Below are positions 43,752 through 52,298 of a stretch of 64,000 nucleotides of DNA, piece by piece (the first letter of the stretch is position 1; every line of letters starts with the position of its first letter). The translations under genes were made by a program, and so were the position numbers. The notes below the pieces were generated by a model. It was given only the letters and a program-made list of their open reading frames with translations, did no database searches and was not told the DNA's origin. This stretch comes from Cyclobacteriaceae bacterium (GTDB taxonomy: Bacteria > Bacteroidota > Bacteroidia > Cytophagales > Cyclobacteriaceae), in assembly GCA_016787645.1 (NCBI GenBank), contig JAEUUF010000026.1:62001-126000 (forward strand), written 5' to 3'.

Positions 43752-44231
43752 TCACTTCAGTGGTCCCTTCTCACAAAATGGTCCGCCCGTGCAAGCGAGC
43801 GGGGTGAATATCTCTGCACGGATCAGCCACTGACCGTCCCTGCGGTGCCACTTGGCGTAATAGGTACCCGACAATTCGATCAGGTCACCTTTATCCGACC
43901 ATCTCCCAACCCAGGTTCCAGTCTCGCTCGCCATATTCCATTCAGGAAACACCTGTATTACATCAGGAGTCCGGACATACACCACATCGGGGGCATCGGC
44001 GGCAAAGCGTTTTAGCATGGCCGAACGGCCCACGGATTCAGCATTTCGTGAGGTAATAACGTGGTAATCCTCGGTAAGCGTTGCTCCAATCGAAGCAGTG
44101 TCATGGGCCACGATAGCCGCGTTGCTCGCTGCACGTACACTACGAATTTCTGCTTCCTCCGGGCTTGTGGCGGTACATGCAACGGCCACCAGGCTTATGC
44201 ACCCGGTCGCTACAAGCAACCAGTTATGCAT
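43752..44231 (-). CDS. NTF2-like (DUF4440) lipoprotein
   Basis: A 159-residue protein with a lipoprotein signal (MHNWLLVATGCISLVAVAC) and an NTF2-like fold of the DUF4440/SnoaL type (AIVAHDTASIGATLTEDYHVITS, WRR-like WHRRDGQWLIRAEIF). Such domains bind or convert small molecules; no function can be assigned. Its ATG overlaps the TGA of the upstream hydrolase gene by one base (TGATG), so it is the third gene of a coupled operon with S9 and alpha/beta hydrolase. Confidence 0.78.
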   Translation of the reverse strand: MHNWLLVATGCISLVAVACTATSPEEAEIRSVRAASNAAIVAHDTASIGATLTEDYHVITSRNAESVGRSAMLKRFAADAPDVVYVRTPDVIQVFPEWNMASETGTWVGRWSDKGDLIELSGTYYAKWHRRDGQWLIRAEIFTPLACTGGPFCEKGPLK

Positions 44232-44878
44232 CAGCCGTCGATCCATTTGCGGGTGGCTTCGGCCAGTTTGGGTATCAGGTTCTCCTTGCCCGCCTTAAAG
44301 CTGTGATCAGCTCCCTCAAAGGTGATGAGCGTAGATGACTTTAACTTCTTGCACACTTTCTTCAGCGAGGTCAGGTCAGCCAAAGCATCTCTTGTGCCCT
44401 GGAGGAAAAGCATCGGCGCATTGATCGCGTACAAATGTTCAGCGCGATCGATCGAAGGTGTCCCCGGCTTGTGCAGGGGGAATCCGAAATACACCAACCC
44501 CCTCACTGCTTCGGGTTGCGCCGCCGAAACCCAGTGAGAAGACATTCTTCCGCCAAAGGATTTACCTCCCGCAAGGATGGGAAGTTTGGGAAACAACTCC
44601 CCTGCCTTGGCCACCGCGGCTTCCACGGCCTTGATCGCTACCAACGGTGTATCCGGACGACCGCGCTTTTGCTCCATGTATGGGAATTGGTACCGAAGTG
44701 TCGATATCCCTTGCTCGGCCAGCGCTTCAGCCAATTGTTTCATGAATGGATGATCCATCCCTGCTCCAGCGCCGTGTGCGAGGACCAACACGGCTTTCGG
44801 CTTCGTCGCTTCAATGACTTTCCCGGAAACTTTCCCGATGGTCTTTGAAACGGTAATCGTGATTTTTTTCTCCGCCAT
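44231..44878 (-). CDS. Alpha/beta hydrolase, dienelactone hydrolase/Tex30-like
   Basis: A 215-residue alpha/beta hydrolase. LVLAHGAGAGMDHPFM gives the oxyanion loop, GGKSFGG the nucleophile elbow with Ser, LQGTRDALAD the acid and GADHSF the His. It starts MAEKKITITVSKTIGK; its ATG overlaps the TAA of the S9 gene by one base (TAATG), so it is translationally coupled. The KANL3/Tex30-like group is poorly characterised. Confidence 0.85.
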   Translation of the reverse strand: MAEKKITITVSKTIGKVSGKVIEATKPKAVLVLAHGAGAGMDHPFMKQLAEALAEQGISTLRYQFPYMEQKRGRPDTPLVAIKAVEAAVAKAGELFPKLPILAGGKSFGGRMSSHWVSAAQPEAVRGLVYFGFPLHKPGTPSIDRAEHLYAINAPMLFLQGTRDALADLTSLKKVCKKLKSSTLITFEGADHSFKAGKENLIPKLAEATRKWIDG

Positions 44879-46986
44879 TATTTCTTCATGAATTTCTTTA
44901 CAAAATAATCGGCCGTCGCCTGGTAAACCGTCAGGGCATTCGCGTGCTTCATCCAATGATGGGTGTCATCCACGATCACCAACGTCTCGACTTCTACGCC
45001 TTTGCGGTCCAATCGACGGACGAGGTCAGTGCTTTGATTAAATCGAACATTTCGGTCGTCATCGCCATGAATCATGAGCACGGGTGATGTCCAGGTATCA
45101 ACATACGCCGTAGGTGAAGACTCCCAACCAACCTCCAGGGCCTTGACGGCGTCGGGAGCGCGCTCATACTTATCTGGTGCAATCATGTTTCGTGTACGCT
45201 CAACCGTTCGATCGTGCACGCCGTGAATATCCACACCGGCCGCAAAGAGCTTTGAATCTTTTCCCAGCGCCATCGCCACCAGGTATCCACCGTACGAACC
45301 ACCATAGACACCGATCTTCGAAGCGTCAACATTGGCTTGCCTGGCCAACCACTCACCCGCTGCCTTGATGTCCAGGTACTCTGCCGCACCGCTGGTTCCA
45401 GCGTTCGCGGGTTGGTGAAAATCAAAGCCATAGCCAATACCCAATCGATAGTTGACAGAAAGTACAATGAAACCAAGGCTCGCGAGGTATTGATTCGAAG
45501 CATACGCATTCGAATAGTAATCCGAATAATGCCAGCCGAGCAACATCTGACGTGGCGGCCCTCCATGAATGTAAATGATGGCAGGCTTCTTCGCCGCCCC
45601 ACCGGTCGGCTCAAACAAGTCAGCATGAATAAACAGGCCATCAGACGAATTGAAGGTCACTTTCTTCGGAGTGACCAGGCTCCTCTCCGGGAAGGTGGCG
45701 GGCACCAGATCCTGGGCCAGCACTTTCACCTGCTTACTGGACAATGTCATCACCGTTGGAAGTGGCGGGCGCTGTGCCGTGGCGCTGATGTAGGCCATGG
45801 TGTTGCCGTCGCCAGTCACAGCTGGTGTCCATTCATTGCCCGATCCGGGTGTCAGCACTTCCATGGCCGCCTTTTCCACCGGGACGCGCACCACGTGTCG
45901 ACGATCAAGATCCAATTTGTCAGGACCCGCGTTGGCGCAGAACACCAGCCATTTGCCATCCGGGCTGAGTTTGATATACTCAGCCATGAAATTTCCCGGC
46001 GTCAGCAAGAGCGGAGCTCCGCCTTGAGAGGGGATCGAATACAGGTGAGGCCATCCATCGTGATAGGAAAGAAAAGTAATTCGTTCGCCTGCTGCCCAAT
46101 GGAGGTTGGTGGTGCCCTGCGTGGTCGGGTATGAACCTCTAATCGTTGTGGGTGCCTTCCAGAGTTGACTCGCCTTGCCTGTCTTCACATCAGCCGTCCA
46201 GATGGACCACGGGCGATGACGACGGGTGAGTACGGAATCAGGTGCTCCGCCATTCCCGGGTGTGCGAATAAAGGTGACACGGGTCCCGTCGGGCGACCAC
46301 TGGGGTGAAGTGTCATGATTGAAATTGGGCGCGATCCATTGAATGGGCGAGTCTGCGTTGGTGTAGACGCCCACAAAAGAGTGATCGCCACGGCCCACCG
46401 AAAAAACAAGCTTGGAACCATCCGGTGACCATTCAAATGAGTTGATAGAACCCCTCGTGGTAAATAAATTCTTCGCCAACGAGCTGCCATCGATCGGTAC
46501 CGTCCAGAGTTGGTTGCCTTTAATGAACGTTACTTCCGTTCCTTTGGGATGAATCGCCGGTGCATCACCTTCTGAAAGTGACTTGGCTTCGCCCCCGGCA
46601 AAGGGGATGCTTAGTACCTGCACTTTATACGGCACGGCAGAAAAAGCCGGGTTCACCGGAAGGCCATCTTCCCAATTGGAGCCATGGTCGCCACCGCGGA
46701 CAAACACTACCCACTTTCCATCATTGGAAATACTCAGGCTCGTGATTTCCTGGCCGTCGTCGGAAGTATAGTTCGTCAGTTTTCGTGGCTTGAAATCTGG
46801 GCCTTCGGCAACATAGACGTTCCGCTTACCCTCTTCGTTGAATGCCCACGCGATCTTTGAGCCCTGGGCTGACGCCGTCAATTCGTTGGGAAAAGGTGCG
46901 CTCTTGATGGAACTGTATGTGACTCCCTGTGCCATCCCCTCCCATACCAGGGCGAGGGCACACAACAAAAACAAGGGTCGTTTCAT
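44878..46986 (-). CDS. S9 family prolyl oligopeptidase-like peptidase
   Basis: A 702-residue exported peptidase. After a signal peptide ending VWEGMAQG come WD40-like/TolB-type propeller repeats (about 40-420: FEWSPDGSKLVFSVGRG, PQWSPDGTRVTFI, IKLSPDGKWLVFC), then the alpha/beta hydrolase domain with Ser564 in GGSYGG, acid Asp in HGDDDRN (about 642-644) and His676/677 in DDTHHW. It should cleave short peptides after Pro or Ala in the periplasm. It heads a three-gene coupled operon. Confidence 0.9.
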   Translation of the reverse strand: MKRPLFLLCALALVWEGMAQGVTYSSIKSAPFPNELTASAQGSKIAWAFNEEGKRNVYVAEGPDFKPRKLTNYTSDDGQEITSLSISNDGKWVVFVRGGDHGSNWEDGLPVNPAFSAVPYKVQVLSIPFAGGEAKSLSEGDAPAIHPKGTEVTFIKGNQLWTVPIDGSSLAKNLFTTRGSINSFEWSPDGSKLVFSVGRGDHSFVGVYTNADSPIQWIAPNFNHDTSPQWSPDGTRVTFIRTPGNGGAPDSVLTRRHRPWSIWTADVKTGKASQLWKAPTTIRGSYPTTQGTTNLHWAAGERITFLSYHDGWPHLYSIPSQGGAPLLLTPGNFMAEYIKLSPDGKWLVFCANAGPDKLDLDRRHVVRVPVEKAAMEVLTPGSGNEWTPAVTGDGNTMAYISATAQRPPLPTVMTLSSKQVKVLAQDLVPATFPERSLVTPKKVTFNSSDGLFIHADLFEPTGGAAKKPAIIYIHGGPPRQMLLGWHYSDYYSNAYASNQYLASLGFIVLSVNYRLGIGYGFDFHQPANAGTSGAAEYLDIKAAGEWLARQANVDASKIGVYGGSYGGYLVAMALGKDSKLFAAGVDIHGVHDRTVERTRNMIAPDKYERAPDAVKALEVGWESSPTAYVDTWTSPVLMIHGDDDRNVRFNQSTDLVRRLDRKGVEVETLVIVDDTHHWMKHANALTVYQATADYFVKKFMKK

Positions 46987-47123
46987 GGGTTAGGTTTGTT
47001 TTGACTTCTTAATGTAATGGAAAATCCTGACGTCAGGCACTGAAAATGTATTGTCGGCAAGCGATCGACGGAATTGATGTTCGCCATCCATATAAATGAT
47101 GAGTCTTCCTTTTCGTAATACCC

Positions 47124-47131
47124 TAGTTTTG
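47124..47131 (+). promoter_or_regulatory. TAGTTTTG -7 box of the M24 gene
   Basis: A full TAnnTTTG match 15 bases before the ATG at 47147. This supports the later start against the in-frame codon at 47096. A -33 TTTG is not seen. Confidence 0.4.
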
Positions 47132-47146
47132 TCCAAACCCTTATCC

Positions 47147-48421
47147 ATGAAAAGACGCGACTTCATCCGGGCTTCCGCTGTAACGGCAGGGTCCGCCACT
47201 GTACTTTCCTCATTGTCGGGCTGCGAAAGCCCCGCTTCCAAGGAAGCTGAAAAATCCCCGCTCGACAGCCTTCAGTCGATGATGGAAGGAGTTCAACCCA
47301 TCACGGTAGAGGAACGAAAAGGCCGCATCGAAAAGGCCCAGCGGCTCATGGTTGAGAACAAGATTGACGCCATCTACCTCGACGGGGGTACCAGCATGGA
47401 ATACTTTACCGGCGTTCGCTGGGGCAACAGTGAACGGATGATGGCGGCCATTATTCCCGCCAAGGGCGAAGTGAAATACGTCAGCCCTCATTTTGAAGAA
47501 GAACGTGCCCGCGAACTGATTACTATCGGAAATGATGTCCGGGTATGGGAAGAGCATGAAAGTCCCTACAAACTGGTTGCCGGCATCTTCACTGACCTGG
47601 GCATCCGCACGGGGCGCATCGGGATGGAAGAACGCGTCCGCTTTTTCCTTTATGACGGCATTCGCCAGGAGGCTTCCCATCTCCAATACCTCAGTGCCGA
47701 CCCCGTGACCATCAACTGCCGGATGTTCAAGAGCCCTACCGAGCTTGCTCTCATGCAGAAAGCCAATGATATCACCATCGCCTCCTATCGTGCAGCTATT
47801 CCGTTCCTGAAAGAAGGCATGTCGCCCGGTGATTTTTCCGGGATCATCGCCGAAGCCCACCGTAAATTGGGCGCCCGCGGCGGCGCGTTTGCCTCATTCG
47901 GTGCTGCGTCGGCATTCCCCCACGGCAGCAGCACGCCGCAAAAGTTGCAGCCGGGTGATGTAGTGCTCATGGACGGAGGTTGCAGCGTGCACGGCTATGC
48001 TTCTGATATCACCCGTACCATTGTTTTTGGTGAACCCACCAAACGTCAACGTGAAATCTGGGACTTGGAAAAGGCATCCCAGGCAGCTGGATTTGCCGCT
48101 GCTAAACTCGGTGACCCTTGTGAGAATGTCGACATCGCTGCCCGAAAAGTCATCACCGATGCAGGCTTTGGACCGGGTTATAAAGTTCCGGGACTTCCGC
48201 ACCGTACCGGTCACGGCATTGGCATGGATGGCCACGAGTGGGGCAACATGGTGCTCGGCAACAAGACACCGCTTCAACCCGGGATGTGCTTCAGCATTGA
48301 ACCCACCATCTCCATTTACGGCGAATTCGGCATCCGGCTTGAAGACTGCGCCTATATGACCGAAGAAGGCGTGAAGTGGTTCTCGCAACCGAGTCCGGCC
48401 GTTGACCAACCTTTTGCCTAG
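47147..48421 (+). CDS. M24 family Xaa-Pro peptidase, Tat-type signal
   Basis: A 424-residue pita-bread metallopeptidase. The N-terminus MKRRDFIRASAVTAG has the twin-arginine motif and is followed by a lipobox-like LSGC, so it is probably folded before export and lipid-anchored. The metal ligands are in MDGGCSVHGYASDITRT (two Asp), HRTGHGIG (His), SIEPTIS (Glu) and GIRLEDCAYMT (Glu). This matches Xaa-Pro aminopeptidase/dipeptidase (creatinase-type N-domain at 60-190). The start at 47147 was chosen because of the Tat motif. It is probably a proline-peptide degrader with the S9 and S10 enzymes nearby. Confidence 0.9.
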   Translation: MKRRDFIRASAVTAGSATVLSSLSGCESPASKEAEKSPLDSLQSMMEGVQPITVEERKGRIEKAQRLMVENKIDAIYLDGGTSMEYFTGVRWGNSERMMAAIIPAKGEVKYVSPHFEEERARELITIGNDVRVWEEHESPYKLVAGIFTDLGIRTGRIGMEERVRFFLYDGIRQEASHLQYLSADPVTINCRMFKSPTELALMQKANDITIASYRAAIPFLKEGMSPGDFSGIIAEAHRKLGARGGAFASFGAASAFPHGSSTPQKLQPGDVVLMDGGCSVHGYASDITRTIVFGEPTKRQREIWDLEKASQAAGFAAAKLGDPCENVDIAARKVITDAGFGPGYKVPGLPHRTGHGIGMDGHEWGNMVLGNKTPLQPGMCFSIEPTISIYGEFGIRLEDCAYMTEEGVKWFSQPSPAVDQPFA

Positions 48422-48462
48422 GCTAAGGTAATGCCGACCTCTCCTCCTATCTTCGGCGCATT

Positions 48463-49182
48463 ATGAGCAGGCAAGATCATCTAACCAGGCTGAGTGACTG
48501 GCATATCCGAACCAAGGACCCCAGTTACATTCATTACTATTTCCTGATCCGCGATATCAAAGAGGCGATTGAAAAATATGCCCGCGGTTCCTTCCTGGAC
48601 CTCGGCTGTGGAAACAAACCCTATGAGAGCCTGTATAATCCAAAGACCGAACGCCAAACGGGTTGTGATGTTCAGCAAAGCGACGGCAACCGGGTGGATG
48701 TGATCTGCCCCGCTACCGAACTGAAATTCGAGAGCAACCAATTCGACAGCATCCTCTGCACCCAGGTGCTCGAACACGTCTACGATCATCATACCATGAT
48801 GAAAGAAATCTTTCGTGTGCTCAAACCCGGTGGACATATCCTGCTCACCGTACCTTTTGTGTGGGAACTGCATGAAGAGCCTTACGATTTCTTCCGGTTT
48901 ACGCCGCATTCCCTGCGTGAACTGTTTACGGAAGCAGGCCTGGCGATCGACTACATTAAGCCCAATGGTGGTAAATGGGCGGCAATCTACCAGCTGCGTA
49001 ATAACGCGTTGTACGATTCCTTCCGAAGAAACAAGAGCCTGTTGTCCAAACTGAAGAAGATGCTGTTCATCGACTTGCGCTTAACCCAGTTACGAAATCA
49101 CTATGCCATCTGGTTGGACAAAACCTATCCCAGTGAAGTGCTCACGCTTAATTACATCGTTGTAGCACACAAACCCTCATAA
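48463..49182 (+). CDS. Class I SAM-dependent methyltransferase
   Basis: A 239-residue methyltransferase with motif I FLDLGCGNKPYESLY, an acidic TGCDVQ and motif post-I DSILCTQVLEHVYDHHTMMKE, typical of the Methyltransf_11/23 group. DFFRFTPHSLRELFTEAG is common in methyltransferases near polysaccharide genes. The substrate is unknown. There is no signal or membrane segment. The genes before and after are peptidases. Confidence 0.85.
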   Translation: MSRQDHLTRLSDWHIRTKDPSYIHYYFLIRDIKEAIEKYARGSFLDLGCGNKPYESLYNPKTERQTGCDVQQSDGNRVDVICPATELKFESNQFDSILCTQVLEHVYDHHTMMKEIFRVLKPGGHILLTVPFVWELHEEPYDFFRFTPHSLRELFTEAGLAIDYIKPNGGKWAAIYQLRNNALYDSFRRNKSLLSKLKKMLFIDLRLTQLRNHYAIWLDKTYPSEVLTLNYIVVAHKPS

Positions 49183-49212
49183 ATTCAAAAACCACTTATC
49201 CATTTTATTGCT

Positions 49213-50691
49213 ATGAAAAACGTTCTCGTCATCCTTGCGCTAATCATAGGCACACAGGGATTTGCTCAAAAAGTCCGTAAACTTCAGGCCGATTCAACCA
49301 TTGTCACCACCGGTGAAGTGACGGTGAAAGGCAAGCGTTTTCCGTACACCGTATCCACGGGTACGCAGCCCGTATGGGACGAGGATGGCAAAGCGATTGC
49401 TGCATTGGAGTACACTTACTATGAGCGAACCGATGTGACCAATCGGGCAACACGACCCTTGGTCATTTCATTCAACGGTGGCCCTGGTTCTGCTTCCGTA
49501 TGGATGCACATCGCCTACACCGGTCCCCGCATCCTGGAGATCGACAATGAAGGCTACCCGGTGCAGCCCTATGGAATTAGAGAGAATCCCAACTCTATTC
49601 TGGATGTAGCAGACATTGTTTATGTAAACCCAGTTAACACGGGTTATTCTCGCATCCTCATCAAGGACACACCAAAAGAAAAATTCTTTGGGGTCAACGC
49701 CGACATCAAATACCTCGGAGAGTGGCTCACCAATTTTGTCACGCGCAAGAACAAGTGGCAGGCGGCCAAGTACCTCATTGGCGAAAGCTATGGTACCACG
49801 CGGGTAGCCGGACTGGCGCTGGAGCTGCAAAATGCGCATTGGATGTACCTCAACGGGGTTATCCTGGTTTCGCCGACCGAACTCGGGATTGAGCGCGGTG
49901 GACCTGTTGAGGCGGCCTTGAACCTCCCTTATTTCGCAGCAGCGGCATGGTATCACAAAATGTTGCCTCCCGACCTGCAAGCCAAAGACCTCACCGACAT
50001 GCTTCCGGAGGTGGAAGAATTTACGCTTAACGAGCTCATCCCCGGCATGGCCCGTGGTGGATTCATTACGGAGACCAAGCGGAGGGAACTTGCCGCCAAA
50101 ATGGCCCGCTACTCCGGCATGTCAGAAAAAATTATCCTGCAGCACAACCTGGATGTACCTGCCCAGTTCTTCTGGAAAGAATTGCTCCGTGAGAAAGGTG
50201 GTTACACCATCGGCCGGCTTGATTCACGCTACAAGGGTATCGATATGAAAGAAGCTGGTGTTGCGCCCGATTATAATTCTGAGCTGACTTCATGGCTCCA
50301 CTCCTTTACCCCGGCGATCAACTACTACCTGCGCGAGGTATTGAAATACAAGACCGACATCAAGTACAATATGTTTGGACCCGTGAATCCCTGGGACCGC
50401 AGCAACGACAATACCGGTCGCAACCTGCGCCTCGCCATGGCCGAGAACCCGTACCTGAACGTGATGTTCCAGAGCGGGTACTATGATGGAGCTACCCAAT
50501 ACTTCAATGCGAAATACACCATGTGGCAAATCGATCCCAGCGGAAAGATGAAAGACCGTTTCAGCTTCAAAGGCTACCGCAGCGGTCACATGATGTACCT
50601 GCGCGCCGAAGACCTGGTTACGGCCAATGATGATATCCGGGAGTTTATCCTGAAGTCAACCCCGAAGAAGGGCCAACCAGCTAAGTATTGA
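49213..50691 (+). CDS. S10 family serine carboxypeptidase-like protein
   Basis: A 492-residue exported protein with signal peptide ending GTQGFAQ. It has the S10 oxyanion segment NGGPGSASVW at 88-97, the nucleophile elbow GESYG (Ser192), and a C-terminal His in RSGHMMYL. Family members cut C-terminal residues of peptides or act as acyltransferases. It lies 30 bases after the methyltransferase gene. A long hairpin starts 27 bases after its stop. Confidence 0.88.
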   Translation: MKNVLVILALIIGTQGFAQKVRKLQADSTIVTTGEVTVKGKRFPYTVSTGTQPVWDEDGKAIAALEYTYYERTDVTNRATRPLVISFNGGPGSASVWMHIAYTGPRILEIDNEGYPVQPYGIRENPNSILDVADIVYVNPVNTGYSRILIKDTPKEKFFGVNADIKYLGEWLTNFVTRKNKWQAAKYLIGESYGTTRVAGLALELQNAHWMYLNGVILVSPTELGIERGGPVEAALNLPYFAAAAWYHKMLPPDLQAKDLTDMLPEVEEFTLNELIPGMARGGFITETKRRELAAKMARYSGMSEKIILQHNLDVPAQFFWKELLREKGGYTIGRLDSRYKGIDMKEAGVAPDYNSELTSWLHSFTPAINYYLREVLKYKTDIKYNMFGPVNPWDRSNDNTGRNLRLAMAENPYLNVMFQSGYYDGATQYFNAKYTMWQIDPSGKMKDRFSFKGYRSGHMMYLRAEDLVTANDDIREFILKSTPKKGQPAKY

Positions 50692-50717
50692 TACCCAAGT
50701 ACGCTCGGAGACTGGAC

Positions 50718-50841
50718 TAAATATCGAATATCGAATAACAAATGTCGAATGATGAAGTTTGGTTTCAACGTGCAGTCTTTAAAGCACAAATATTGAACCG
50801 ACTTCAACATTCAAAATTCGATATTCGATATTCGATATTTA
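50718..50841. terminator. 124-nt hairpin built of ATATCGA heptads
   Basis: Arms 50718-50758 and 50801-50841 are inverted copies: 41 bases with about five mismatches, beginning TAAATATCGAATATCGAATA. Within the arms, period 7 is clear (atatcga, atatcga, ataacaa, atgtcga on the left; aaattcg, atattcg, atattcg on the right). The 42-base loop folds again (GGTTTCAA with TTGAACC, GTGC with GCAC, CTTTAAAG). It spans the gap between two convergent genes and ends exactly on the decarboxylase stop codon. A two-way terminator or transcript-end structure is likely. Confidence 0.75.
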
Positions 50842-52263
50842 ACCCCCTCCACTTCTTTCAGCAAATTCCCTAACAAGCTCCCACCCTTTCTTCACCGTCT
50901 CCATCGTAGCATGGGTTTGTCCGGCTACAAACCGGATCACAAACTTGTTGTCCAGTTTCGTCTGCGTCAACAGGATCTTTCCACTGGCATTCAAGTCCTG
51001 GATCAGTTTGGCGTTGATCTCATCCAGCGCTGCTTCATCCTCCATCCCCTTGGGGTGTATGCGGAAACAAACCAAGTTCAGGGGTACTGGAGCCATCAAC
51101 TCAAATCCTGGTGTCGATAATACTTGTTGTTTCACCCATTGGCCGTAAGCGATGTGGTCCCGCAGCCGTTGTTGCATACCCTCGAGGCCGAAGCTGCGGA
51201 TGACAAACCAAAGTTTCAGTGCACGAAAGCGGCGACCCAGCGGAATACCCCAGTCACGGTAGTTGTTGACCAACTTGTCTTCCGGCGTTTTCAGGTACTC
51301 CGGCATGATGCTGAAGGTGTTGATCAGCGCCTGCTTGTCTTTGACAAAATACGCGGAGCAGTCAAAGTGCGTGAACATCCACTTATGCGGGTTGAACACG
51401 AAGCTGTCGCACTTCTCCACTCCTTTGCTCATCCACCGCAACTCCGGGCATAAAAGTGCGCTGCCCGCATAGGACGCATCAATATGATGCCAACATTCAT
51501 GTCGCGCACAGATATCACCGATAGCACTGATGGGATCAATCGCCGTCGAACTGGTGGTGCCGATCGTGGAGACCACGCACAAAGGAGTAAAACCCTGTGC
51601 TTTATCCCGGATGATCGCTGCTTCCAGTTCCTCCGGGCTCATAGCAAAGTCTTTTTCCGTGCCCACCTTCACGAGGTTGTCAATACCCAACCCGGCGATA
51701 CGCACATCCTTGTCTACCGACGAATGGGCCTGGGTAGAAGTGTATACTCGAAACCGCTCATCGCCATTGAAACCCGATTGGTTAATGGCATACTTTGATT
51801 TCCATTCTCTCGCGGTAAGCAAGGCCACCAACGTAGATGACGAACTGCTGTCCTGGATGACGCCGGTAAAGTGGGAAGGCAAACCGGTCGCGTCGCGAAG
51901 CCACTCCATCATGCGATGCTCCAGTTCTTCCGCCGCGGGCGAGGTCAGCCAGATCATGCACTGTGCTCCCAGGGTTGTGGCCAGCATTTCTCCGAGGATG
52001 GACGCTTCACTTGATCCTGAAGGGAAATAGGCAAAGAACTGCGGGTGTTGCCAGTGAGTCATCCCTGGCACAATGATGTCTTTGAAGTCCTTGAAGATTG
52101 CGTCGAACGATTCGGCAGTTACCGGGGGTTGAGCGGGCAATTGCTTGCGGATATCGCCAGGCTTTACATTGGGCTTCACGGGATATTCGCCAACCGAGCC
52201 AAGATAGTCGGCCATCCAGTCTACCAGCTGATGGGCGTGGGAGCGGAATTCTTCGGGAGACAT
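50839..52263 (-). CDS. PLP-dependent aromatic amino acid decarboxylase-like
   Basis: A 474-residue fold-type I PLP enzyme of group II, closer to animal and plant AADC than the one at 10.4 kb. Key residues are His180 in STQAHSSV, Asp262 in HIDASYAG and Lys294 in NPHKW. WQHPQFFAYFPSGSS near residue 71 is an AADC hallmark. There is no signal peptide. A likely activity is decarboxylation of Phe, Tyr, Trp or DOPA, but the substrate is not certain. The stop is the last base triplet of the 124-nt hairpin, and the start is directly preceded by C-rich heptads. Confidence 0.9.
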   Translation of the reverse strand: MSPEEFRSHAHQLVDWMADYLGSVGEYPVKPNVKPGDIRKQLPAQPPVTAESFDAIFKDFKDIIVPGMTHWQHPQFFAYFPSGSSEASILGEMLATTLGAQCMIWLTSPAAEELEHRMMEWLRDATGLPSHFTGVIQDSSSSSTLVALLTAREWKSKYAINQSGFNGDERFRVYTSTQAHSSVDKDVRIAGLGIDNLVKVGTEKDFAMSPEELEAAIIRDKAQGFTPLCVVSTIGTTSSTAIDPISAIGDICARHECWHHIDASYAGSALLCPELRWMSKGVEKCDSFVFNPHKWMFTHFDCSAYFVKDKQALINTFSIMPEYLKTPEDKLVNNYRDWGIPLGRRFRALKLWFVIRSFGLEGMQQRLRDHIAYGQWVKQQVLSTPGFELMAPVPLNLVCFRIHPKGMEDEAALDEINAKLIQDLNASGKILLTQTKLDNKFVIRFVAGQTHATMETVKKGWELVREFAERSGGG

Positions 52264-52298
52264 ATAGGGGCTGGGGGTCAGGGGCTAGTTAATGGGTT
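52264..52298. repeat. NTNGGGG heptads abutting a start codon
   Basis: Three units atagggg, ctggggg, tcagggg, then the degenerate ctagtta and atgggtt, run from the base after the decarboxylase ATG to the stop codon of the next gene upstream. On the coding (minus) strand the leader is CCCC-rich up to the ATG and has no Shine-Dalgarno sequence. The period of 7 is the same as in the other repeats in this window. Confidence 0.6.

Noticed and set aside
45337-46134. 265-codon open frame on the plus strand
   Set aside because: Antisense shadow of the S9 peptidase gene, rich in Arg and His as expected for a shadow frame.
47210-47860. 216-codon open frame on the minus strand
   Set aside because: Antisense to the M24 peptidase gene, no recognisable domain.
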